A stretch of DNA of 20,869 bases from Clostridia bacterium. Lineage in GTDB: Bacteria > Bacillota > Sulfobacillia > SLMV01. Numbering within the stretch: the stretch's first letter is position 1; every line of letters begins with the position of its first letter. This document shows positions 7,784 through 15,045 of the stretch, piece after piece. Where the stretch lies: contig SLGS01000153.1 in the NCBI GenBank assembly GCA_007136565.1, positions 1-20,869 on the forward strand, read 5' to 3'. The position numbers and the translations under genes are program-made. The notes beneath the pieces are model-generated. The model saw only the letters and a list, made by a program, of their open reading frames with translations. It searched no databases and was not told where the DNA came from.

Positions 7784-8031
7784 CGCAAAGCAGTCGGAAA
7801 TATGGTTTGGCGATGACGGACACGAAGTACCCCGGCAGGTCGTCTCCAGAGAAGGGATCCGAGGCTGGAAGGTCCCGTCGACGAAGGGGGAAAGCCAGTC
7901 CGGAGCTTGCGGGGTAGTTGGGAAGTTAACCCGCGACGGGTTCGGCCCGTTACAGCCGCCAAAGCCGGACGCTCCCGTCCGGGAATCAGGGTGGTACCGC
8001 GGAATGCCCGCCCCTGTGGGGGCGGGTTTTT
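7784..8031 (+). ncRNA. T-box leader (tRNA-Ala sensing, specifier GCC) of alaS
   Basis: This is a transcriptional T-box riboswitch that reads the charging state of tRNA-Ala. The base of stem I is CGCAA (7784-7788) with TTGCG (7907-7911). Next come the GATGA kink-turn element (7813-7817), CGGAC (7817-7821) paired with GTCCG (7898-7902), and GAAGTA of the specifier loop. The apical AGAGA and GGCTGGAA elements are at about 7848-7870. On the 3' side GAAAGCCAGTCC is laid out like the glyQS specifier loop and places GCC (Ala) at 7894-7896. A hairpin at 7965-7982 precedes the conserved T-box AGGGTGGTACCGCG (7988-8001), which binds the uncharged tRNA acceptor end. The terminator follows at 8007-8031. 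The GCC specifier fits the downstream alaS gene. Exact stem borders are by eye. Confidence 0.95.
8007..8031 (+). terminator. Rho-independent terminator of the alaS T-box
   Basis: A perfect 8-base-pair GC stem, CCCGCCCC (8007-8014) with GGGGCGGG (8019-8026), has a 4-base loop and is followed by TTTTT and, after a short break, another T run (to about 8042). It competes with the antiterminator formed around the conserved T-box sequence immediately upstream. Confidence 0.93.
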
Positions 8032-8076
8032 GGTGTCTTTTTTGAGCGACTAGTCTTTCGGAGGGGGTTCAAGGAA

Positions 8077-10764
8077 ATGAGTTCGGATCGGCGACGACCC
8101 ACGACGGCCGCGGAGATCCGCGAGGGATTTCTGAAGTACTTCGAAGAGAGGGATCATCTCAGGGTGGAGAGCGCCTCCCTGGTGCCCTCGGACGATCCCA
8201 CTTTGCTTTTTACCAATGCGGGCATGGTTCCGTTCAAGGACGCCTTCCTCGGGAGGAGACCCCCGCCACATCCCCGGGCCACCAGCGCCCAAAAATGCGT
8301 CCGCGCGGGCGGGAAGCACAACGACCTCGAGATGGTGGGCGCGACTCCACGCCATCAGACTTTCTTCGAAATGATGGGCAATTTTTCCTTCGGGGATTAC
8401 TTCAAGCCGGAGGCCATCGGGTTCGCGTGGGAGTTTTTGACCGACGTCCTGGGGCTATCCCCGGAGAGACTTTGGGTGTCGGTTTACCGCGACGACGACG
8501 AGGCCGCGGCCCTCTGGCGCGAAATCGCGCCGGAAGTGGGCGGGCGCCTGGTTCGCCTCGGCGAAGAGGACAATTTCTGGTCCATGGGCGATACCGGTCC
8601 CTGCGGCCCCTGCAGCGAGATCATATACGATCGCGGCGCCGAGCACGGGTGCTCCGACGGTTGCGCCATCGGCGTCTGCGATTGCGATCGATGGCTGGAG
8701 ATATGGAACCTGGTATTCATGCAGTACGACCGGGACGAAGGGGGTAATCTCGCGGAGCTGGAGCGCAAGGGGATAGACACCGGGATGGGCCTGGAGAGGG
8801 TCGCGTCCATCCTCCAGGCGGTCGATTCCAACTACGATACGGACCTCTTCGCTCCCCTCATAGAGGATCTGGAGGATCGCACGGGACTCGAGTACGCCGG
8901 CGGGGATGCGCCCGAGGATTTCGCCTTCCGGGTGATCGCCGACCACATCCGGTCCTGTGCCTTCCTGGTGGCCGACGGGGTGTTCCCGGGCAACGAGGGG
9001 CGGGGGTATGTGCTCCGGCGCATCCTGAGGAGGGCTTACCGCTACGGAGCGACCCTGGGAATCGACGGGGCGTTCTTGCACTCCCTCCTGCCGCGATTGG
9101 TGGAGATCATGGGCGAGGCTTATCCGGAACTATCGCGCGGCGCCGAGAGTATAGGTGATGTGATCCGCCGGGAAGAGGAGCGCTTCGCGTCCACCTTGGC
9201 CTCGGGGATGCACATGCTGGAGGGAATGCTCGATGAACTCGACGAGGCGGGAGAGGATACCCTCGCCGCCGGACAGGTGTTTACTTTGTACGACACCTTC
9301 GGTTTTCCGCCCGACCTATCCGAGGATGTCGCCCGCGAACGGGGCCTGGAGGTGGACCGGGACGGGTTCGAAGAGCTGATGAAGGAGCAACGGCGCCGCG
9401 CCCGGGCGGCCCGCGATGGTGCCGAGGGAGAGAAGCGAGATCTCTTGAGGGTGGTCGGGGAGCTCGCACCCACCGAGTTCGTCGGATACGATCACGCGAA
9501 AGTCGCTGCCAGGCTGGTGGCCCTGGTCGCATCCGACGAGAGGATTAGCGGCGCGGATGCCGGTGAAGTCGTGGCCTTCCTCGATCGGACGTCCTTTCAT
9601 CCCGAGGGGGGCGGACAAGTGGGGGATATCGGCTCCATCGCCGGACCCGGCGGGGAGATGGAGGTGCGTGATACGCGGGAACTGCCCGGTGGCATCATCG
9701 CCCACTTCGGGCGGATGAGATCGGGTAGCATCTCCGAGGGACAGACCGTCGCCGCGGCGGTGGATGAGGATACGCGCATGGACGTATCCCGCCACCACAC
9801 CGCCACGCACCTGCTGCACGCAGCTCTCAAGGCTACCCTGGGCGATCACGTCGCCCAGGCGGGCTCGCTGGTCGAGGCGAAGAGGTTGCGTTTTGACTTC
9901 ACCCAGCCCGAACCCCTGACCCCCGAACAGGTCGGGGAAGTGGAGGATCGGGTCAACGGGATGGTGCTGCAAGCCCGCCCCGTCCAAGCGGTGTGGATGG
10001 ACAGGGAGAGCGCCATGAAGTCGGACGTGGTCGCATTGTTTGGCGACACGTACGCCGAGCCAGTGAGGGTCGTTTCCATCGAGGGCGTTTCGCGGGAGCT
10101 TTGCGGGGGCAATCACGTTGAGAACACCGGCCAGATAGGAACGGTGAAGATCCTCTCCGAGGAGAGCATCGGCTCTGGCCTTCGGCGACTGGAGGTCCTG
10201 GCCGGTTGGCCGGCCCTGGAGTGGATCCGCAACCTGGCCCGGGAGAGGGAAGAAATGGCACGCGAGCTGGATACTTCCCCCGAGAACGTCGGCGATAGGG
10301 TGCGCGGCGTCATAGAGGAGGTGCGTGACCTTCGCCGGCAAGGGCAAAGGTTACAAGCCCGATTGGCCGATAGACAGGCCCGGGATCTCGGGGACAGGGG
10401 TCGCCGAATCGGCGACGTTACCGTGCTGGCCGAGAGGGTCGAGGCCTCCGGTCCGGATAATCTCCGCGAGATGGCCGACTCGTTGCGAGACGAACTCGGC
10501 GAGTGCGCATTCCTGCTCGCCTCGGCATTTGGGGACAAGGTTCAATTGGTGGGCGCAGCCACTCCGGGAGCGGTTTCCCGCGGGGCTCACATGGGTGATG
10601 TGGTTCGAAAACTCGGGCAGATGCTGGAGGGCGGTGGTGGCGGTCGTCCCGACATGGCGCAGGCGGGAGGCGCGCGACCCGATCTACTAGAAGATGTCCT
10701 GGTGCGCGGCGAGGAAATGATAGCCGGACAACTGGGTGAAGGTGGTGATGATGATGAAGAGTGA
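8077..10764 (+). CDS. alaS: Alanyl-tRNA synthetase
   Basis: An 895-residue class II synthetase that charges tRNA-Ala, full length for the family. The catalytic domain is at 1-250: FTNAGMVPFK, KCVRAGGKHNDLE, HQTFFEMMGNFSFGDYF and the CDCDRWLEIWNLVFMQ segment. The cysteine-containing insertion (GCSDGC, CDC) at about 191-203 is typical. The editing domain keeps H574-x3-H578 (HHTATHLLH) and C676-x3-H680 (CGGNH), the zinc-dependent site that removes Ser and Gly. The C-terminal DHHA1 (C-Ala) domain ends with GGGGGRPDMAQAGG. The ATG is preceded by a GGAGG sequence. Expression should be induced by uncharged tRNA-Ala through the leader upstream. Its end overlaps the start of ireB. Confidence 0.97.
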   Translation: MSSDRRRPTTAAEIREGFLKYFEERDHLRVESASLVPSDDPTLLFTNAGMVPFKDAFLGRRPPPHPRATSAQKCVRAGGKHNDLEMVGATPRHQTFFEMMGNFSFGDYFKPEAIGFAWEFLTDVLGLSPERLWVSVYRDDDEAAALWREIAPEVGGRLVRLGEEDNFWSMGDTGPCGPCSEIIYDRGAEHGCSDGCAIGVCDCDRWLEIWNLVFMQYDRDEGGNLAELERKGIDTGMGLERVASILQAVDSNYDTDLFAPLIEDLEDRTGLEYAGGDAPEDFAFRVIADHIRSCAFLVADGVFPGNEGRGYVLRRILRRAYRYGATLGIDGAFLHSLLPRLVEIMGEAYPELSRGAESIGDVIRREEERFASTLASGMHMLEGMLDELDEAGEDTLAAGQVFTLYDTFGFPPDLSEDVARERGLEVDRDGFEELMKEQRRRARAARDGAEGEKRDLLRVVGELAPTEFVGYDHAKVAARLVALVASDERISGADAGEVVAFLDRTSFHPEGGGQVGDIGSIAGPGGEMEVRDTRELPGGIIAHFGRMRSGSISEGQTVAAAVDEDTRMDVSRHHTATHLLHAALKATLGDHVAQAGSLVEAKRLRFDFTQPEPLTPEQVGEVEDRVNGMVLQARPVQAVWMDRESAMKSDVVALFGDTYAEPVRVVSIEGVSRELCGGNHVENTGQIGTVKILSEESIGSGLRRLEVLAGWPALEWIRNLAREREEMARELDTSPENVGDRVRGVIEEVRDLRRQGQRLQARLADRQARDLGDRGRRIGDVTVLAERVEASGPDNLREMADSLRDELGECAFLLASAFGDKVQLVGAATPGAVSRGAHMGDVVRKLGQMLEGGGGGRPDMAQAGGARPDLLEDVLVRGEEMIAGQLGEGGDDDEE

Positions 10765-11047
10765 AGATCACCTGGATCCTAAGGGTACCCGGGTCTTCAT
10801 GCCCGGGGATTGCGGGCGAGAGGCCCCCGAGGACGTCATAGCCCGGGTCTACGATGCCCTAAAGGACCAGGGATATGACGCGGCGGAGCAGATAACCGGC
10901 TTTCTACTCTCCGGCGATCCGACCTACATCACCGAACACGGTGGTGCCCGGGCACTGGTTCAAAGGATCGAGCGGGATCGGTTACTCCAGAGCCTGGTAT
11001 CCCATTTCGTGACCTGGCGATTGGAGGCCGATGAAGGCGACGGGTAG
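10751..11047 (+). CDS. ireB: IreB family regulatory phosphoprotein (UPF0297)
   Basis: A 98-residue member of the IreB family, which in Enterococcus is a substrate of the Ser/Thr kinase IreK and a negative regulator of cephalosporin resistance. The conserved core is clear: VYDALKDQGYDAAEQITGFL, LSGDPTYITEHGGARALVQ and RIERDRLLQSLV. In Enterococcus two N-terminal threonines are phosphorylated; here only one threonine (Thr13, in KGTRVF) lies in the N-terminal arm. The arm is longer than usual. The start is ambiguous among ATG 10748, 10751 and 10754 and GTG 10736; 10751 has AAGGTGG five bases upstream. It overlaps the end of alaS by 14 bases, which suggests translational coupling. Its position between alaS and ruvX is standard in Bacillota. 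Confidence 0.93.
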   Translation: MMKSEDHLDPKGTRVFMPGDCGREAPEDVIARVYDALKDQGYDAAEQITGFLLSGDPTYITEHGGARALVQRIERDRLLQSLVSHFVTWRLEADEGDG

Positions 11048-11082
11048 CCGGATCCGGCGACGGGGCGAGAAGGGAGTACGCT

Positions 11083-11826
11083 ATGATCCCCCTGAGGGAT
11101 AACATCACGACCAGGGGCAGGCCTTGGATGATGTATCTGATCCTGGCCGCCAACGTGGGCATTTTCTTGTACCAGCTGGGACTCCCCGTCTCGGAGCTTT
11201 ACGAGATGGTGGAAGTCTACGGCGTGGTCCCGGCGCGGATAGAGAGCCCGTTCCTCTTGCTCTTTCCCTCGCAGTGGTCTGCGTTCGTGCCCCTGGTATC
11301 GTCCCAGTTCCTCCACGGGGGATGGCTGCACCTTGGAAGCAACATGCTCTACCTTTGGATATTCGGCGACGACGTCGAGTGCAGCATGGGTTCATTGCGA
11401 TTCCTGCTCTTCTACCTTCTTACCGGGATCGCGGGGAACCTGGCCCACGTCCTGGCGAACCTCGGCAGCACCACCCCCACGATAGGGGCCAGCGGTGCGG
11501 TGGCAGGCATCCTGGGGGCGTACCTGTTGAGCTTCCCCCACGCTCGGGTGATGACCCTGGTGCCATTGGGTTTCTTCCTCACGGTGGTCGAGATCCCGGC
11601 ACTGATATTCCTGGGTTTTTGGTTCGTCCTGCAGCTTCTCAGTGGGGTATCCGCCGTGGTGGGTTCCGAGTCGGTGGCCTGGTGGGCGCACGTGGGTGGC
11701 TTCGCGGCGGGTATGTTCCTGATCCTTTGGTTTCGAAGGAACGTCCCTCGCCCGCCCACCCGGCGTCCGATGCGGGGGAGGGAGGCTTTCGGAGATGGGA
11801 CGGGTCATGGGTCTCGATATAGGTAA
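11083..11826 (+). CDS. Rhomboid-family intramembrane serine protease
   Basis: A 247-residue polytopic membrane protein with about six hydrophobic helices. The catalytic dyad is present: Ser137 in TIGASGAVAG and His203 in WWAHVGGFAAG. The oxyanion-hole motif H83-x3-N87 (HLGSNMLYLW) is also present. Rhomboids cleave transmembrane helices of substrate proteins within the membrane; the substrate here is unknown. The loop between the first two helices is longer than minimal (SELYEMVEVYGVVPARIES), as in many bacterial homologues. The gene is inserted between ireB and ruvX, which are normally adjacent in Bacillota, and its end overlaps ruvX by 32 bases. The ATG has GAAGGGAG upstream. The hydrophilic tail is basic and proline-rich. 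Confidence 0.93.
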   Translation: MIPLRDNITTRGRPWMMYLILAANVGIFLYQLGLPVSELYEMVEVYGVVPARIESPFLLLFPSQWSAFVPLVSSQFLHGGWLHLGSNMLYLWIFGDDVECSMGSLRFLLFYLLTGIAGNLAHVLANLGSTTPTIGASGAVAGILGAYLLSFPHARVMTLVPLGFFLTVVEIPALIFLGFWFVLQLLSGVSAVVGSESVAWWAHVGGFAAGMFLILWFRRNVPRPPTRRPMRGREAFGDGTGHGSRYR

Positions 11827-12271
11827 GAAGCGCATCGGGGTCGCCCTTTCGGATCCCTCTGGCGTCCTGGCCTCACCCCTGGAGGTTCTCCACTGGGGGA
11901 GCGGCTCCAGGGAACTGCCGGACGAGGAGTCGGTGTTAATGCGGCTGGGAGAGCTGGTATCGGATTACGAAGTGGATATCCTCGTGGTCGGAATACCAAA
12001 GAGCATGGGTGGAGGCGAGGGTCCACAGGCCGAATACACGAGGCACTGGGTCGGAAGGCTTCGGGATTACCTGCAGGTCCGGATTGTAACCTGGGACGAG
12101 AGGCTCAGCACCGTTGGGGCCGAGCGGGCACTCCTCGAGGGTAACGTACGGCGTCGATCCCGGAGGGGCCTGGTGGACAAGATGGCCGCCGCGCTCATCC
12201 TCGAGACCTACCTCCGTAGCCGGAGTTCACGATGCGAAAGAGAACGCGGAGAGGATGAAGAGTCTTGGTAG
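11795..12271 (+). CDS. ruvX: RuvX/YqgF family Holliday-junction resolvase-like protein
   Basis: A 158-residue RNase H-fold protein of the YqgF/RuvX family, essential in several bacteria and linked to 16S rRNA 5' processing or junction resolution. The first strand carries Asp8 in GLDIGKKRIGVALSD. Further family motifs are VVGIPKSMGG, then TWDERLSTVGAERALLEG and VDKMAAALILETYL, which bring the remaining acidic residues. ATG 11795 has GGAGGGAGG nine bases upstream within the end of the rhomboid gene; ATG 11807 is possible. Downstream it abuts the DUF1292 gene. The tail after about residue 145 is highly charged. Confidence 0.95.
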   Translation: MGRVMGLDIGKKRIGVALSDPSGVLASPLEVLHWGSGSRELPDEESVLMRLGELVSDYEVDILVVGIPKSMGGGEGPQAEYTRHWVGRLRDYLQVRIVTWDERLSTVGAERALLEGNVRRRSRRGLVDKMAAALILETYLRSRSSRCERERGEDEESW

Positions 12272-12552
12272 ATGACAAGGGAAAAGAAGAAGTCCCTAGT
12301 TCCGAGGATAACGTGTTGATCCTCATAGATCCCGACGATGGCACCGAGCACCCCTTCGAGGTACTGGAACTCATCGTGGTGGAGGGAAACGAATACGTAA
12401 TATGCGCTCCCCTGGAGGGCGATGACGGAGACGACGCGTACGCGTTTCGCCTGGTGACCCAAGGCGATGAGTCCTATCTCGAGGAGATCTCCAGCGAAGA
12501 CGAGTGGAACGCCCTGGCCGCGGCCTGGGAAGAGGCCCAGGAGGAGTTTTAG
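12265..12552 (+). CDS. DUF1292 (YrzB-like) acidic protein
   Basis: A 95-residue, very acidic protein of the DUF1292 family, function unknown, widely conserved in Bacillota next to ruvX and ireB. Typical features are ILIDPDDGTEHPFEVLELI, then EGNEYVICAPLEGDD and AYAFRLVTQGDE, and the C-terminal helix EDEWNALAAAWEEAQEEF. The only credible start in frame is TTG 12265, which overlaps the ruvX stop and follows GGAGAGGA by about ten bases; an internal GTG would remove conserved sequence. Identification rests on pattern and synteny. Confidence 0.9.
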   Translation: MVDDKGKEEVPSSEDNVLILIDPDDGTEHPFEVLELIVVEGNEYVICAPLEGDDGDDAYAFRLVTQGDESYLEEISSEDEWNALAAAWEEAQEEF

Positions 12553-12577
12553 GCCTCCGCGGTAGCGGGGAGTCCTG

Positions 12578-13594
12578 ATGGGAGGAAAGATGCGACTGGC
12601 TATTTTGGCGCTGTTCTTGATCGGGGTAGTCGCCTTTGCGGGGTACACTTTGTACGGGCAGTTCATAGAGGCCCTGGAACCCGTCGATACTTCCGCCACC
12701 GAATCGGTGGCGTTCCTGGTCGAACCCGGCGCCTCTACTTCGGACGTCGGTAGCGACCTGGCCTCCGAGGGGCTCGTGAGGGATGGTCGCGCCTTCGCCC
12801 TCTACGCCAGGTACCACGGATACGACGGTCGCATCCAGGCGGGGTGGTACATGCTCACCCCCGCCATGAGCCCCGACGATATCTTGGAATTCCTGGTGGA
12901 GGGTCGCGTCGCCGACAGGACTTTCGGCGTGGCCGAAGGCCTAAACGTCCCCCAGGTCCTACGTTCCCTGGAGGAACAAGGGATGGGGAGTCTCGAGGAG
13001 CTGGATGCTGCGGCGAGGTCTCGGGAGCCGGTGGAACGGTGGATCCCCGGGGATTTCCAAGGAGAATACCCGGTGGAGGGCTATCTTCTCCCCAACACCT
13101 ACAGGATATCCTGGGACGCGGGCCCGGTGGAGGTCGTGGCCCGTATGGTGCATGCCTTCGACGAGTACATGGATGAGCGTCGCCTAGAGAAGTTGGCCGA
13201 GATGGGGATGTCCGTGCACGAATTCGTGACACTGGCGTCCATCGTCGAGCGAGAGGCCGTCGTCGAAGAAGAGCGCCCCGTCATCGCCGGGGTGTTCCAC
13301 AACCGCCTCGAGATCGGGATGATGCTGCAGGCCTGTGCCACGGTTCACTACGCAATAGGTAGGCCGGGTGGTGAATTGAGTCAATCCGACCTGGAAACCG
13401 ATTCCCCCTACAATACTTACCGGGTGGAGGGGCTTCCCCCCGGACCCATCGCTTCGCCGGGTGAGGCCAGTCTCGAGGCGACCCTTTACCCCGAAGATGT
13501 ATCCTACCTGTACTTCGTCGCTCGTGGCGATGGGACGCACGCCTTCGCAGACACTTTTGCAGAGCATCAGGCCAACATCAATCGCTACAGGTGA
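12578..13594 (+). CDS. mltG: Endolytic murein transglycosylase MltG (YceG-like)
   Basis: A 338-residue membrane-anchored lytic transglycosylase that cleaves nascent peptidoglycan strands and helps terminate glycan chains. One N-terminal transmembrane helix lies at about residues 6-26, followed by a LysM-like subdomain (VEPGASTSDVGSDLASEGLV). The catalytic YceG domain contains VEGYLLPNTYR, Glu224 in ASIVEREAVVEEERP (the general acid/base), VFHNRLEIGM, then SPYNTYRVEGLPPGPIASPG and a C-terminal YFVARGDGTHAFADTFAEH. ATG 12578 has GGGGAG five bases upstream; ATG 12590 with GGAGG four bases upstream is an equally possible start. It is the last gene of the alaS operon. Confidence 0.95.
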   Translation: MGGKMRLAILALFLIGVVAFAGYTLYGQFIEALEPVDTSATESVAFLVEPGASTSDVGSDLASEGLVRDGRAFALYARYHGYDGRIQAGWYMLTPAMSPDDILEFLVEGRVADRTFGVAEGLNVPQVLRSLEEQGMGSLEELDAAARSREPVERWIPGDFQGEYPVEGYLLPNTYRISWDAGPVEVVARMVHAFDEYMDERRLEKLAEMGMSVHEFVTLASIVEREAVVEEERPVIAGVFHNRLEIGMMLQACATVHYAIGRPGGELSQSDLETDSPYNTYRVEGLPPGPIASPGEASLEATLYPEDVSYLYFVARGDGTHAFADTFAEHQANINRYR

Positions 13595-13595
13595 T

Positions 13596-13630
13596 CCGCG
13601 GGGATGTCCTCGGGGCATATCACCCCGCGG
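13596..13630. repeat. Inverted repeat directly after mltG
   Basis: CCGCGGGG (13596-13603) and CCCCGCGG (13623-13630) form a perfect 8-base stem around a 19-base loop that can pair further internally (ATG with CAT). It begins one base after the mltG stop codon. There is no T tract, so a Rho-independent terminator is doubtful; it could be an mRNA 3' stabilising hairpin. Confidence 0.45.
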
Positions 13631-13675
13631 GGTGAGGCCGACGAATCCCGGCTCCACGGGGTTTTCGGGATCTTC

Positions 13676-13691
13676 GCCCGCGATCGCGGGC
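13676..13691. repeat. Perfect 16-base palindrome
   Basis: GCCCGCGATCGCGGGC at 13676-13691 reads identically on both strands, centred on CGATCG. It lies in the non-coding gap between mltG and yqeG and could be a binding site for a dimeric protein. No further copy was noticed in the window. Confidence 0.5.
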
Positions 13692-14093
13692 AGCCGGGGT
13701 GCCGGCGGTCATCAGCGGGGGTCGACGATAATCCCGTCGATATGAGTCCGCCCCGCGGATGAAAGGTAGAGGAAGGCCCATCGGATTTGGCGATTTTCAC
13801 AGGTGTCGACAGGAATAAGGATCTTCGGCGCAGAATCATTCTTTAGCGCGATGACGTGTGTGGAAAGTGTATCTGGATCCCCTTTTGGAGATTTCTCCGG
13901 GATTCGCCGCACAGGGTGCGGTGCTGCGAGCCCTTCACACATATGGTTCTCCCCAATTCTTGGCCTCGATATCCGTGGGCATCTGGGCGCGGGACGAGTA
14001 CCGTCGCTGCCGGGCGAGCGGATTCCGGTACCGACTTCGGGGACCCGAGGGATCCCATGCACTTTCGCCGCGCAGAGGAAGGAGAGCCACTAC

Positions 14094-14618
14094 TTGGGGC
14101 GGATCTTGGGCTTGCTCGTACCGGATATGTACGCGTCGGCCATAGAACACATCGACTTGGACAGCCTGGAGGAATCCGGTATCGAGGTGCTGGTCTTGGA
14201 CCTGGATAATACCTTGGTCCCGTGGGGTTCCGACGATATAGGCGAAGAGGTTTCGACCTGGCTGGACGGCGCCAGGAGACGTTTCCGGATAGGCATGGTT
14301 TCCAACGCCTTGTCCGAACGCGTGGAGCGATGGGCGGCGGAATTGAACATCCCCGCCGTGTCCCGGGCGGCCAAACCCCGGCGGGGGGGCTATCGGGAAA
14401 TCCTGGCGACCATGCAGGCTTCCCCCGAAGAAGCGGCCGTCATAGGGGATCAGCTGATGACCGATGTGGTAGGTGGCAATCGGATGGGAATGACGACGGT
14501 TCTCGTGGTGCCCCTTTGCCGCAGGGAGTTTGTGGGAACCAGGCTGGTGAGGGTGGTCGAGAGGGGTATACTGGGATTCTTGATGAGGCGCGGTCTGACC
14601 CGGAGATTGGGTGGATAG
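14094..14618 (+). CDS. yqeG: YqeG family HAD-type phosphatase
   Basis: A 174-residue HAD-superfamily hydrolase of the YqeG (IIIA) type. Motif I is D36-L-D38-NTLV, motif II the MVSNALSERV segment, motif III Lys94 in AAKPRRGGY and motif IV GDQLMTDV (Asp119, Asp124). The N terminus LLVPDMYASAIEHIDLDSL matches the usual YqeG opening, so the start is placed at TTG 14094, which has AAGGAG about ten bases upstream. The frame is open back to 13803 but that extension would add 97 residues foreign to the family. Its physiological substrate is unknown; in Bacillus it precedes the yqeH-aroE-yhbY cluster, which is absent here. Confidence 0.9.
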   Translation: MGRILGLLVPDMYASAIEHIDLDSLEESGIEVLVLDLDNTLVPWGSDDIGEEVSTWLDGARRRFRIGMVSNALSERVERWAAELNIPAVSRAAKPRRGGYREILATMQASPEEAAVIGDQLMTDVVGGNRMGMTTVLVVPLCRREFVGTRLVRVVERGILGFLMRRGLTRRLGG

Positions 14619-14630
14619 GGAGGTGTGGAG

Positions 14631-14930
14631 ATGGGTGAAATGGGTGCGAGTCCCGGTTTGCGCCGGGTCGTGGCCAGGCTCGAAGGAGGGGTCCCGGGCG
14701 AGGGAGATATCCTAGAGGACCTGGCGACCCTGGTGGACCGGATACGCTCGGAAGATATCCGTCTCCTCGGGTGGGTGCTTTGGGATGTCGGCCTCATCCG
14801 CCGTTCGGACCACGTCGAGGTGATAGTCTATTTCGCCAGGCCGGACGGGCTGGTCATGTCGCGTCGATGTCGATCCGAATCCTCCACCTCCCCGCCGGGA
14901 TCCGGCGTGGTATCGGGGATCGGTGCCTAG
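14631..14930 (+). CDS. Hypothetical small protein
   Basis: A 99-residue ORF that I do not recognise. The start ATG 14631 lies seven bases after GGGAGG, a strong ribosome binding site, and only 12 bases after yqeG, so it is probably translated in the same message. The first 75 residues look folded, with helices (LRRVVARLEGG, ILEDLATLVDRI) and a strand-like DHVEVIVYFARPDGL. The C-terminal 20 residues are Ser/Pro/Gly-rich and likely disordered. No membrane segment or catalytic motif is seen. Confidence 0.6.
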   Translation: MGEMGASPGLRRVVARLEGGVPGEGDILEDLATLVDRIRSEDIRLLGWVLWDVGLIRRSDHVEVIVYFARPDGLVMSRRCRSESSTSPPGSGVVSGIGA

Positions 14931-15045
14931 TTTGCGTACCAGGCAGATAACTGATTACTGAATTCGCGAACAATGCAGGATTTTTCCCCGGGGAGTGTAA
15001 TTTGATTCCCCAGCGGTCGTTTTACAGGCCGCGGGTCGAGGAATA

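Larger units (their letters stand above)
13595..14093. other. Roughly 500-base gap with no supported gene
   Basis: I see no credible coding sequence on either strand. Short open frames exist (for example 13858-14145 on + and 13712-14062 on -), but they lack ribosome binding sites and family resemblance, and one runs into yqeG out of frame. The segment contains an inverted repeat just after mltG and a perfect 16-base palindrome. It may hold a promoter for yqeG, an unrecognised RNA or a decayed gene. Confidence 0.6.

Noticed and set aside
9316..10347. A 343-codon open frame on the minus strand
   Set aside because: It lies entirely opposite the well-conserved alaS and reflects high GC content suppressing stop codons.
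13712..14062. A 116-codon minus-strand frame in the mltG-yqeG gap
   Set aside because: It has no recognisable domain or start signal and low-complexity Pro/Arg composition typical of a shadow frame.
13803..14093. A 97-residue N-terminal extension of YqeG
   Set aside because: YqeG proteins are about 170 residues and begin near the LLVPDMY segment; a ribosome binding site precedes TTG 14094.
13858..14145. A 95-codon + strand frame in the mltG-yqeG gap
   Set aside because: There is no ribosome binding site and no family resemblance, and its last third is out-of-frame yqeG.
14931..15045. Promoter for pilC
   Set aside because: Candidates such as TTGCGT with TACTGA, or an AGGATTT sigma-H-like box, lack a matching partner at correct spacing; I see nothing convincing in these 115 bases.
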